DNA of 52,229 nucleotides from a virus. Positions 6,408 to 13,097 of the stretch are shown here, piece after piece (the first letter of the stretch is position 1; each line of letters opens with the position of its first letter). The translations under genes were made by a program, and so were the position numbers. The stretch covers positions 1 through 52,229 of the IMG/VR virus record IMGVR_UViG_3300029787_000064; one strand, given 5' to 3'. The notes under the pieces are model-generated. The model made no database searches, was not told the DNA's origin, and saw nothing but the letters and a program-made list of their open reading frames with translations.

Positions 6408-6803
6408 TTATCCTCTTTCTGTTTCGTTGAAGGCTACTTCTTCCAAAGCATACCAAGCCAATGCGTTTAATATCTGAGTATCAACCCCGTCATTCATTGT
6501 GGCTTGGTCAGGGTGCCCATGTATTGTGTCGGCTACCTCTGCCTGAGTGGGCTGGATGTCGTACAAACAATTAAAACCTTGCACCATCTCAAAAGCATTA
6601 ACGCCCAAATCGTTGGCTTGCTCTTTTAAATATTTGTAAATATGTTTAATGTTGTCTTTCGTAAATTTAACAGTTTCATTGTGATAAATGAAACCACCAA
6701 AACCCCCAGAAGCTCCACCATTAACCACATCTTTGAAAGTTTGCTGCACATCATCGCAATTTAATTGCTTGATAACTGCTTCTTTTATTTTTTCATAACT
6801 CAT
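6408..6803 (-). CDS. Phage protein of the DUF7222-like family
   Basis: This 131-residue protein contains VNGGASGGFGGFIYHNETV (28-46) and ends with NALAWYALEEVAFNETERG, the two conserved blocks I associate with a family of small soluble phage proteins of unknown function (DUF7222-like, from memory). TAAATCTCC on the plus strand (GGAGATTTA on minus) is the ribosome-binding site for ATG 6803. First gene of the P7 operon. Confidence 0.65.
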   Translation of the reverse strand: MSYEKIKEAVIKQLNCDDVQQTFKDVVNGGASGGFGGFIYHNETVKFTKDNIKHIYKYLKEQANDLGVNAFEMVQGFNCLYDIQPTQAEVADTIHGHPDQATMNDGVDTQILNALAWYALEEVAFNETERG

Positions 6804-6834
6804 TTTAAATCTCCTTTGGCTGAATTATATATAT

Positions 6835-6863
6835 AATATATAGTAATGATTGCATAGTGTCAA
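6835..6863 (-). promoter_or_regulatory. Promoter P7 with operator-like spacer
   Basis: On the minus strand: TTGACA, 17 bases, TATATT (or 15 bases to the overlapping TATATA). The operator-like GCAATCATTAC lies at 6843-6853. The leader carries CAGCCAAAGGAGA as at P3 and P4. Confidence 0.8.
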
Positions 6864-6894
6864 CACTTAAAAACATTTTTTTTATTTTTTTTTT

Positions 6895-7495
6895 TTACAG
6901 CCTGGTGGCGACACCTGCAGCGTAACAACTGCGAACAATTGTGAGTATTCACCAGCACAGCAGCAGGTACACCTGGCGAAGGAGGCTTTGCAGCACCTGC
7001 TGGACCTCCCAGAACGAACAATTGTGAGCGTTCAGGACAGGACGCAGCGAGTCCCGATCCGATTCACCCCGATCCCGCCTGGGCAGCACACCCTGCTGGA
7101 CCTGACTCCGAACAATTGTGCGTGTTCAGCAGCAGGATACGCCTGGACAGCCTCCCGATCCCGATGCCTCCCCTGCTGCCTGACCAGGGCAGGACCCTGA
7201 AGACGAACAATTGTGAATATACAGCCTGCAGCAGGAGGCTAGGACAGCTTCGATCCCCGATGCTTAACCTGCTTCCAGCCCAGGCAGCATTCCTGAGTCC
7301 GAACAATTGTCGGTATTCACCCCGATGCAGGAGGCTGGAGCCCGATCCGATCCCGATAACCTGCACCTGAAAGCGAACAATTCTACGCATTGGCAGCGTA
7401 AAACATCCCGATCTATACTCCCGATCCCAATTCTACTGGAAATTGTTCGGTAACTCCGTGCCCAGATACGCCAAGTGCAGACCCCGATTGACCCA
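6895..7495. repeat. GC-rich array of six ~90-bp degenerate units carrying CGAACAATTGT
   Basis: CGAACAATT occurs at 6932, 7015, 7109, 7204, 7300 and 7374, all in the same orientation, spaced 83, 94, 95, 96 and 74 bases, with a reversed AATTGTTCG at 7441. Between copies, CAGCAGG/CCTGCTG and CCCGATC strings recur. Several units are dyad-symmetric: CCTGCTG before and CAGCAGG after the 7109 copy, GCAGG-n3-CTG before and CAG-CCTGC after the 7204 copy. I count 72 G/C in bases 7021-7140 (60%), far above neighbouring genes. Frames across the array (for example 7064-7390 minus) only translate the repeat. It lies immediately downstream of the small-terminase-like gene and upstream of P7, and accounts for the gene-free stretch 6864-7498. 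It is not a CRISPR: the identical part is only about 10 bases. Confidence 0.8.
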
Positions 7496-7498
7496 TAT

Positions 7499-8011
7499 TC
7501 AGCTATTTTTGCCTATCTTTTTTGGGTTTATCTGGGTAACTGTGGCTTTTTTCATTCGTTCCTGTGCTTTTCGTTGCAAATTGTCCAGTTCAGCTAGTAT
7601 ATCCTCCTTCGTCATGCTATCTACTTTCTCATGTAGCACATGAGCTTTGTTTATAAGCAGTCCAGAAGCCTTTAAGCGTAGTTCTTCAGCCCGAATAGCT
7701 TCGCTATACCTTTCCCGCTCCAAAGCCTCGTTACGGATCTTTAAAAGATCCCGAAGCGACTTATCAAGCGTTACACCAAACCTTGACCTATTCTCGTCAT
7801 ACATTTCCTGTAATCGCTCCTGTATAACTTCGTTACGAAGTAACCTTACTGCATCGACTGAAGGGTTACTATAACCAGCTTGTCGTGCTGACGCAGTTTG
7901 CGTCATATCTCTATGAACGAAGTTATCAAGAAAATCCTGTTGACGTTGCGTCAATCTTTTCAGTCCTTTTGCTCGTTGTTCCTTTGGTAAATTTTCGCCT
8001 ACTCTTGGCAT
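7499..8011 (-). CDS. terS: Terminase small subunit-like DNA-binding protein
   Basis: In this 170-residue protein, residues 20-60 read KRLTQRQQDFLDNFVHRDMT then TASARQAGYSNPSVDAVRLLRNEVIQ, the N-terminal helix-turn-helix of small terminases (QRQ-x-F-x-x-x-Y/F, then A-x-x-A-G-Y). A long charged helical region (residues 70-150) suits the oligomerisation domain. AAGGAGTAG precedes ATG 8011. Small terminases recognise the packaging site and load the large subunit. Here the gene is about 43 kb from TerL in this linear window rather than next to it, and is flanked by two repeat arrays (6895-7495 and 8060-8265), either of which could be its target. An alternative is a TerS-like regulator. Confidence 0.75.
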   Translation of the reverse strand: MPRVGENLPKEQRAKGLKRLTQRQQDFLDNFVHRDMTQTASARQAGYSNPSVDAVRLLRNEVIQERLQEMYDENRSRFGVTLDKSLRDLLKIRNEALERERYSEAIRAEELRLKASGLLINKAHVLHEKVDSMTKEDILAELDNLQRKAQERMKKATVTQINPKKIGKNS

Positions 8012-8059
8012 AACTTTCTACTCCTTGTCGTTACGTTATTAGGGTTGGGGGAGGTGGGT

Positions 8060-8265
8060 TACTTACCACCCCCCTATACCCCCTATAGGGGGGGAAGTTC
8101 GGTAAGTTGGTAAGTAGCAATAAAATCAATGACTTACAAGCCACAATTAACTTACCATGATAAGCGGGAAGTTCCGTAAGTAAATTAAATTTATTCAACA
8201 AAATCAATACCTTGCAACTTACCGACATTTTTACTTCCCGTGGAAGTTGGTAAGTTGGTAAGTAA
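8060..8265. repeat. Iteron-like cluster of GGTAAGT/ACTTACC with a G-rich hairpin
   Basis: Seven exact copies of GGTAAGT or its complement occur within 203 bases: 8101, 8109, 8249 and 8257 in one orientation, 8061, 8150 and 8217 in the other. Two pairs are in tandem with an 8-base period. A perfect 10-bp inverted repeat, CCCCCCTATA (8069-8078) with TATAGGGGGG (8084-8093), lies at the left end, next to a G-run stretch (8042-8060). Two copies of a further 18-base string (8119-8136, 8197-8213) lie inside. The cluster sits just upstream of the small-terminase-like gene and overlaps the 3' end of the preceding gene. It resembles an origin or packaging-site iteron set; the function is not shown. Confidence 0.65.
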
Positions 8266-8553
8266 ATCGTCATAAATACGAACAATTTTCGCATCTGAAG
8301 TACACCTGTACCAGTTACCTGTTTCGGTTTGTTTATAGTCCAGTGCCCAGAGTGCTTTTATAAAAGCATATTCACAATCAAAACAATGTTCATGCGAACA
8401 ATTCATATAATGTTCGATGTCCAGCTCCAGCTTTTGAGCTAATCCAAACTCAACAAAGCATCCCATACACAGGCTTTTTTCCATGAACGGGAATGCCATA
8501 CCCCGAACAATTCTCTCGTTACAGTTGCAGCAGCTTTTACTTTTGGCTTTCAT
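8191..8553 (-). CDS. Cysteine-rich, probable zinc-binding protein
   Basis: This 120-residue protein has cysteines at C8, C9, C11, C29, C32, C52, C57 and C60 in C-x2-C-like pairs (CCNCN, CMGCF, CFDCEY), suggesting one or two zinc-binding knuckles in the first half. The C-terminal third has no motif, and its DNA contains the GGTAAGT repeats. GGAGGT precedes ATG 8553. No family is recognised; a nucleic-acid-binding role is possible. Confidence 0.6.
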   Translation of the reverse strand: MKAKSKSCCNCNERIVRGMAFPFMEKSLCMGCFVEFGLAQKLELDIEHYMNCSHEHCFDCEYAFIKALWALDYKQTETGNWYRCTSDAKIVRIYDDLLTNLPTSTGSKNVGKLQGIDFVE

Positions 8554-8665
8554 TAGCTAACCTCCGATCCAATTGACGTTGCGATTTTTTAACCCGCTTC
8601 TTCATGCTCTTCTCCCATTTACGGGATGTAGAGTGCGTTTTTGATAACATATCCTTGTGCTTCAT
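8537..8665 (-). CDS. 42-residue basic peptide
   Basis: The ATG at 8665 directly follows the stop of the 76-residue gene (TAAATG), with GGAG seven bases upstream. The product is strongly basic (KWEKSMKKRVKKSQRQLDRR) and overlaps the start of the next gene by 17 bases. Tight packing at both ends supports it. Possibly nucleic-acid-binding. Confidence 0.5.
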   Translation of the reverse strand: MKHKDMLSKTHSTSRKWEKSMKKRVKKSQRQLDRRLANESQK

Positions 8666-8896
8666 TTACGACTCCATGACACAACTAGGTTGAATTGATA
8701 TAGACTCTGGACGATTTCCAAACTCTTGTCTAATTCTAAGCCTAAGTAATTTTTTAGAGTGCCTAATATCATCCTCGCATTGAGCAACTGTCTGATACTT
8801 CACCTGGCTTTCGTGCCACATACACTTCGTTATACCACCATCGTGTCGATTTCCTGCGATCCATACGACACATATGTAAACAATCATCTTCGACAT
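8666..8896 (-). CDS. 76-residue protein with hydrophobic N-terminus
   Basis: It starts MSKMIVYICVVWIAG, a short hydrophobic segment that could be a signal or membrane anchor, followed by a soluble charged part with four cysteines (C9, C25, C40, C72). AAGGTAGT precedes ATG 8896. Exported small phage proteins with this layout can act in the envelope. No family is recognised. Confidence 0.5.
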   Translation of the reverse strand: MSKMIVYICVVWIAGNRHDGGITKCMWHESQVKYQTVAQCEDDIRHSKKLLRLRIRQEFGNRPESISIQPSCVMES

Positions 8897-8934
8897 AATT
8901 TTACTACCTTTATGTAAATTTTTTCTAACAATGA

Positions 8935-8954
8935 CAACTCCCGTTGGGGAGTTG
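8935..8954. other. Perfect 8-bp hairpin
   Basis: CAACTCCC and GGGAGTTG flank a GTTG loop. No T-run follows on either strand, so it is not a classic terminator. It lies in the 99-base stretch between the metallopeptidase gene and the 76-residue gene and may mark an mRNA processing point. Confidence 0.5.
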
Positions 8955-8995
8955 CATTATTAATGTGATTAATAAGATTTTTCATGAAAATATTA

Positions 8996-9412
8996 TTAAA
9001 CTGCGATTTGTTCTTCATCGTCTCTGTGACAGGGATTCCACCTTTGTTGGATCTCCCTACTTTCCTCTTCATTAACACCATAAGACGATAAAGCCCTCGA
9101 CATGACACGATCTGCCGTATCTGTCCATACTTTTGCATTAAGCATTGCCCAAATCCATGCACCAATTTCTCTCTCCTTTACTGTGTTATTATAAGATTGA
9201 TTTCTGCCCATGATATGCCCGATCTCGTGCAAAGCTGATACATAATAACCCGTATTCTTAGTCGGTCTAATATGGATATGCTTTTGACTAGGGCTGGCAT
9301 AGTAATTAGGAACGGCATCATCTAACGATTGATAGGTAACAGTTATGCCATGATCTGCACAAAACTGCTGGATATGTAAAGCCATATCGATACGCTTAAC
9401 CAATGGTCTCAT
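8996..9412 (-). CDS. ImmA/IrrE-like zinc metallopeptidase
   Basis: Start ATG 9412 is chosen because GAGGAGG lies eight bases upstream (138 residues). HEIGH at 62-66 is the zinc-binding HExxH motif, preceded by a strand HIHIRP and an SALHE helix. E80 or E82 in KEREIGAW is the likely third ligand, in the position usual for ImmA/IrrE proteins. Such proteases cleave XRE-type repressors (as ImmA cleaves ImmR) or act on other regulators. No DNA-binding domain is fused. It overlaps the end of the upstream 60-residue gene by 17 bases. An XRE regulator is encoded at 1404-1805, not adjacent. Cleavage of that repressor is a hypothesis. Confidence 0.7.
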   Translation of the reverse strand: MRPLVKRIDMALHIQQFCADHGITVTYQSLDDAVPNYYASPSQKHIHIRPTKNTGYYVSALHEIGHIMGRNQSYNNTVKEREIGAWIWAMLNAKVWTDTADRVMSRALSSYGVNEEESREIQQRWNPCHRDDEEQIAV

Positions 9413-9578
9413 ACTCAGCCTCCTCATTTTTAATCTCATCACGAACATATTCTACCCAATGTTCGCCATGATCTTCTTTGATTCTAACGATAGCTTGATC
9501 ATTTGTCATGCTATCATCAGTTAAATAGGAATAAAACTCTTGCATCACTCCCATCATTTTGTCTTTATATCTACTCAT
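9396..9578 (-). CDS. 60-residue protein of unknown function
   Basis: It begins MSRYKDKMMGVMQEFYSYL and is charged and probably all helical. AAAGGAGCAAGTAG precedes the ATG, the same leader string as at the 89-residue gene upstream (10016). Translation is probably coupled to the metallopeptidase gene, which starts inside its end. Confidence 0.55.
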   Translation of the reverse strand: MSRYKDKMMGVMQEFYSYLTDDSMTNDQAIVRIKEDHGEHWVEYVRDEIKNEEAEYETIG

Positions 9579-9736
9579 CTACTTGCTCCTTTTTCTTTAA
9601 TGATGACTTCTTTATCCATAGGCACGAACAACTTTATGTGAATAAAGCCACCTTGCATGGACGATATAGTATACTCAAAAGGGCACGTTTTAAGCCACTG
9701 CAAAGCACCCTCTATGTTTTTTACTTGTAAATGCAA
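9575..9736 (-). CDS. 53-residue protein, probable TTG start
   Basis: A strong AAGGAGGT lies directly after the stop of the upstream gene, five bases before a TTG at 9736. The in-frame ATGs at 9763 and 9757 have no ribosome-binding site, so TTG is preferred. The product then reads (M)HLQVKNIEGALQWLKTC. No family is recognised. Confidence 0.5.
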   Translation of the reverse strand: MHLQVKNIEGALQWLKTCPFEYTISSMQGGFIHIKLFVPMDKEVIIKEKGASR

Positions 9737-9746
9737 CTTTACCTCC

Positions 9747-10016
9747 TTAAACGTCATAAGCATGACGTTGAATAATCAAAGCTCTAGTCTTTGATCTTAT
9801 AATTGATGGTGAATCACAATATGCCTGCCCAGCACCATTGTGATAGCGATTTCTGCTGATACCGATATTCATATCGTAACGATAATCAACCCAATCGATA
9901 AAATCGAAAATCTTATCGTCATCCCATTTTGCAGGAAATATTGCCCAGCAAAAAGCTTCGGCATCCATGCCATCGGATTGTGTTACCTTAAACATTTTTT
10001 CTATAAATTTTATCAT
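9747..10016 (-). CDS. 89-residue protein of unknown function
   Basis: AAAGGAGCAAGTAG precedes ATG 10016. It is rich in aromatic and acidic residues (AIFPAKWDDDKIFDFIDWVDY) and has no recognised motif. It is the first gene after P8 and heads the run of small genes leading down to the small-terminase-like gene. Confidence 0.55.
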   Translation of the reverse strand: MIKFIEKMFKVTQSDGMDAEAFCWAIFPAKWDDDKIFDFIDWVDYRYDMNIGISRNRYHNGAGQAYCDSPSIIRSKTRALIIQRHAYDV

Positions 10017-10044
10017 CTACTTGCTCCTTTGATAGTTAAAGATA

Positions 10045-10073
10045 TTATTACATTGTATTGATTGCATAGTCAA
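10045..10073 (-). promoter_or_regulatory. Promoter P8 with operator-like spacer
   Basis: On the minus strand: TTGACT, 17 bases, TAATAA. GCAATCAATAC lies at 10055-10065, shifted four bases from the -10 compared with the other promoters. It probably reads the genes from 10016 down to 7499. Confidence 0.65.
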
Positions 10074-10074
10074 A

Positions 10075-10275
10075 TTATTTAATCTCATAATAATAACAAT
10101 GCACCAATTTTTTCTGCACCTTTTCAGCAACTTTTAAACTTTTAACAAAGACATTTTTACTGTCTTCAAACCCCTCTTCTGTCATATCGCTACGGGCTTG
10201 GATGAAGTCTTGCACGGCTTCTCGAAGAACATTCATCTCATTATCGTTAAATTTTTTAAATGCCTTATTTGTCAT
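10075..10275 (-). CDS. 66-residue charged protein
   Basis: GAGGAGC precedes ATG 10275, which overlaps the stop of the upstream gene. Charged and helical (LREAVQDFIQARSDMTEEGF; then SLKVAEKVQKKL). It shares an AxKVAEKxxKK string with the 65-residue neighbour, a possible hint of duplication. No family is recognised. Confidence 0.55.
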   Translation of the reverse strand: MTNKAFKKFNDNEMNVLREAVQDFIQARSDMTEEGFEDSKNVFVKSLKVAEKVQKKLVHCYYYEIK

Positions 10276-10469
10276 TTTTGCTCCTCATATTTTTTAATGA
10301 TTGGTGCATCATAACTTTTTGCCTGCTTCTCAGCGACTTTCATGGCTTTCTTAAATGGAACTTCAAATGCTCGACCAAATGAAACTCCACTGCCATTCTT
10401 TTCCCAGGAGACAAGCTTGACGTTATATTTCTTGCCCTCCCAATGCTTCTCTATTATGACCTCATACAT
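10272..10469 (-). CDS. 65-residue protein of unknown function
   Basis: AGGAGGATAAA precedes ATG 10469. The first half looks beta-stranded (MYEVIIEKHWEGKKYNVKLV), the second helical and basic (KKAMKVAEKQAKSY). First gene under P9, overlapped by its downstream neighbour. Confidence 0.55.
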   Translation of the reverse strand: MYEVIIEKHWEGKKYNVKLVSWEKNGSGVSFGRAFEVPFKKAMKVAEKQAKSYDAPIIKKYEEQK

Positions 10470-10502
10470 TTTATCCTCCTAAAAGATAGTTAATAATAGT
10501 TA

Positions 10503-10530
10503 CATATAGCATTGATTACATATATGTCAA
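10503..10530 (-). promoter_or_regulatory. Promoter P9 with operator-like spacer
   Basis: On the minus strand: TTGACA, 16 bases, TATATG, with GTAATCAATGC at 10509-10519 adjoining the -10. It drives the pair of small genes at 10075-10469. Confidence 0.8.
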
Positions 10531-10638
10531 TAGTAATTGTAATTTCTTTTAAATTAATTATATTAGAAGAGAATAGAAAGTTAACATAACACTGCCTATG
10601 AAAGATTTGTTAATAACTATTCTTGTAAAGATGAAATG

Positions 10639-10664
10639 GGGGTGAATTTTTTTCACCCCTTTTT
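10639..10664. terminator. Hairpin at the end of the replication operon
   Basis: GGGGTGAA (10639-10646) pairs with TTCACCCC (10652-10659). The T-run follows on the plus strand, so by the classical rule it terminates plus-strand transcripts. On the minus strand the stem lies directly after the stop of the 70-residue gene but is followed only by CATTTCATCTTT. It may work mainly as an antisense block or mRNA end stabiliser. Confidence 0.5.
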
Positions 10665-10875
10665 AAATATCACTTAATGTACTTTTGGAAAAAACGTGAG
10701 TCGGTTTTCTTCTAACTCGACCATATTCTTTTTCTTTAGCTGCCCTGGGGTCGTCCTCGAATAATTGTTCGGACTCATTCAACTGATCAGATTTTTCTTT
10801 CATTAATTTTTTTGTAAACGCAATTAGCTCGTTATATCTTTTACTGGTCTTGCTGTATTTGCCCTTCTTAGACAT
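10663..10875 (-). CDS. 70-residue basic protein at the end of the replication operon
   Basis: ATG 10875 overlaps the primase stop by eight bases. Longer in-frame starts (ATG 10899, TTG 10908) are possible. Very Lys-rich at the start (MSKKGKYSKTSKRY), then acidic (NESEQLFEDDPRAAKEKEYG) and basic again. No family is recognised. Codons for EQLF carry a one-mismatch copy of the dispersed motif (10758-10771). Confidence 0.55.
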   Translation of the reverse strand: MSKKGKYSKTSKRYNELIAFTKKLMKEKSDQLNESEQLFEDDPRAAKEKEYGRVRRKPTHVFSKSTLSDI

Positions 10876-13036
10876 TATCCGTTGCTGTGGTTGCCTCATA
10901 TTCTCCAAGAGACATCACGCCATCTGTTGTGCCAAGCCATTTACGACCACCCGATGCTGAGAAAGAGTATTTCCCGACTCGTGATTCCTGAATAAGTTCA
11001 CGAACAATTCCATCAATACTTCGCTGTGTTAAGTTCTGCAGCACTCTCGGTGCATCAGCATCTGAAGCCATTCTTTGACTAATTGCATCTGCTCCCGATT
11101 GTTGTGTCAAGGCTCTTCCCTCCCGCTCACACGTTGCTATCCATGAGAACAAGGCATCTTTTTTAATCTCTCTATTTGTGCCAGAGTGTAGTCGTTTTAT
11201 CTCTTCAGTCTTGTCCTCTAATAATCCAGAATAACTACTTCTGACAAAATGTCTAATATTTCTATTCGCTGGACCATTTGATTTAACGACTGCACCATCA
11301 AAACATCTGTTTCGCTCATACTCTGTTCCGATGTCCATGCAACGTCTACGACCCGTAGCTTCATCGACTTGCCATAGTGCAAACGCACAACGCACACCAT
11401 CAACCAATGCACTTGTTCCTCTAATGAGTAACCTTGCTTGTTCAGGAGTATTAATAATTGTATCATCTTTAATCTTTGTCATGTGGTGACACATCACAAC
11501 TGACGCACCAGTTTCTGTTCCGATCTGTGCCAGTAAACCTGTCAAGGCAGCTCCTGCCGCTGGATCAGCATTTACATCAGCATGAACAAATGAAGCCAAA
11601 GGATCAAAAATAATAAGCTTTAAATCATTCATTTGCAGAATTTGTTCGTAAAGTTTATCAAATTCCTCACTGGTACTGTAGCCATCCCTCGTATCTTGAA
11701 GTATTGGAAACACACCTCCTACGTTAGGAAGTGACACGACTCGCAGCTCATGTCTGTACGAAAATCTTAAATTGTTCGGATCCAGACGCTCAATTCTCCT
11801 GTGCATTTCAGACTCATCATCCTCTGCCGTAAAGATAACAACATTGCCAAACTCCCCAATAGAGCTACCAAAACTCTCGGCTAACGGCTGACCCGAAGCT
11901 ACTTTCATAGCTAAATCCAATGTCATCATACCTTTACCAGCATCTCCCGCTGCAGAAAATATTATTGGCACGCCCAAAGGAAATGTCCCATCAACTAAAA
12001 ACTTTTGTTCGGGTGCAGATCCTTCAAACCGACTGACCAGTAAACTATCATCCAGTAAATTTATGTTACGTCTAGTATGCTTAACTGTTGTGTTTAAGAA
12101 ATGTTGTACATCAAAACTCTCTGATATCGCATCAACGGCATCCCATCCTTCTGGTTTACCTCTTGGTGGCGTTAAGGTTGTTACTGATTTTGCACCAGCA
12201 TTAAGTGCCAGTTCTTGCACCAATTCAGCAACTTTACGTCCAGCGTTATCATTGTCCCCCCAAATAATTAATTCTTTGTCATGTAATGGTGAAAAGTCAA
12301 ATCGACTTGATGACTTACGAGAAAGCATACCCGCTCCTCCCATTGTACACGTTGCCGTATATCCGATTTCATTAAGTGCATCAGCACACTTCTCTCCCTC
12401 AACCCATATAACTTTCTCTGACGCAACAACATTCGGCAGATTATACAAAGGTCTTACATCAGGTATCTTTGGATAAGACGCATCTGTAAATTGTCTAAAT
12501 TCTTTTTTTGGTTTGCCATGACTGTCCATGACTGGATTACCATTTTCATCTCTAATATTGTATCTTCGAACACGACATAAGAGTTCACCATCAACTGACA
12601 AATAAATATGTTCGTGATCAAATGGCGTGTTAATGTCATATGTTTTTTTAAATGTTACGCTTAATTCTTTTGGAATATCAGGTTCTGATGGAGCTGTATC
12701 GTCCAGGTAGTTTCCGAACAATTCTTTGATTTCAGGTAACATCATGTTTCTACCCTCCATTAAAATCTTAACAATACCACCAACACCTTCGGCTCCGTTG
12801 AAGTCTGATCCCTTCATAAAATAAGGTGATCTTGGATTAATATCTATTTTTAAAGATTTGCCTGGCTCTCCACTTAAAGACCCGATTGTAAATACATCTC
12901 CCCTGATTTCTCCATGTGGATAAGTGTCCCGAAGAGCGTTAATTTGCACACTAGCTGGGACTTTCTGACTAATCATATCGACTAATTCATTGGCTGACAT
13001 ATCCCTATTCTTATTGCCAAATTTTATAATGTTCAT
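10868..13036 (-). CDS. Primase-helicase: Toprim domain plus RepA-like hexameric ATPase
   Basis: In this 722-residue protein, residues ~195-300 form a Toprim domain: VIWVEGEKCADAL with E214 and LIIWGDNDNAG with D261/D263 as metal-binding acids. Residues ~345-600 form a RepA/AAA_25-type helicase: Walker A-like SAAGDAGKGMMT (361-372), Walker B LIIFDPL (474-480), then MCHHMT (515-520). The N-terminal ~110 residues have no cysteine zinc finger. The C-terminus looks like a winged helix. Such proteins prime and unwind at phage forks. GTGAGGT precedes the ATG. The gene ends the replication operon. No DNA polymerase is present in the window. Confidence 0.85.
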   Translation of the reverse strand: MNIIKFGNKNRDMSANELVDMISQKVPASVQINALRDTYPHGEIRGDVFTIGSLSGEPGKSLKIDINPRSPYFMKGSDFNGAEGVGGIVKILMEGRNMMLPEIKELFGNYLDDTAPSEPDIPKELSVTFKKTYDINTPFDHEHIYLSVDGELLCRVRRYNIRDENGNPVMDSHGKPKKEFRQFTDASYPKIPDVRPLYNLPNVVASEKVIWVEGEKCADALNEIGYTATCTMGGAGMLSRKSSSRFDFSPLHDKELIIWGDNDNAGRKVAELVQELALNAGAKSVTTLTPPRGKPEGWDAVDAISESFDVQHFLNTTVKHTRRNINLLDDSLLVSRFEGSAPEQKFLVDGTFPLGVPIIFSAAGDAGKGMMTLDLAMKVASGQPLAESFGSSIGEFGNVVIFTAEDDESEMHRRIERLDPNNLRFSYRHELRVVSLPNVGGVFPILQDTRDGYSTSEEFDKLYEQILQMNDLKLIIFDPLASFVHADVNADPAAGAALTGLLAQIGTETGASVVMCHHMTKIKDDTIINTPEQARLLIRGTSALVDGVRCAFALWQVDEATGRRRCMDIGTEYERNRCFDGAVVKSNGPANRNIRHFVRSSYSGLLEDKTEEIKRLHSGTNREIKKDALFSWIATCEREGRALTQQSGADAISQRMASDADAPRVLQNLTQRSIDGIVRELIQESRVGKYSFSASGGRKWLGTTDGVMSLGEYEATTATDNV

Positions 13037-13065
13037 TATACTGACCTCACTTCATTGGCTGAAGT

Positions 13066-13097
13066 ATATGAGGGCGATGCTACCTTCGTCCTCATAT
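13066..13097 (-). promoter_or_regulatory. Hairpin in the primase leader
   Basis: ATATGAGG (13066-13073) and CCTCATAT (13090-13097) form an 8-bp stem with a 16-base loop, about 30 bases upstream of the primase ATG and right after the exonuclease stop. It may control translation or mRNA processing. No T-run follows. Confidence 0.45.

Noticed and set aside
6988-7390. Protein genes in the GC-rich array (plus 6988-7200, 7116-7370; minus 7064-7390)
   Set aside because: No ribosome-binding sites; translations only mirror the DNA repeat (QLF, NNC strings).
6895-7495. CRISPR array
   Set aside because: Only about 10 bases are identical between units, spacings vary (74-96), intervening sequences are related rather than unique, and no cas genes are present.
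8031-8294. 87-residue minus-strand frame across the GGTAAGT cluster
   Set aside because: The Leu/Thr/Asn-rich translation follows the repeats, has no ribosome-binding site and overlaps the zinc-finger gene.
8884-9165. 93-residue minus-strand frame overlapping the metallopeptidase
   Set aside because: Mostly out-of-frame shadow. A short internal start at 9018 (MKNKSQF) is conceivable but has no clear ribosome-binding site.
3531-10662. tRNA genes in the GC-rich gaps
   Set aside because: I looked for cloverleaf arms and CCA ends and found none; the dyads are explained by the repeat family and terminators.
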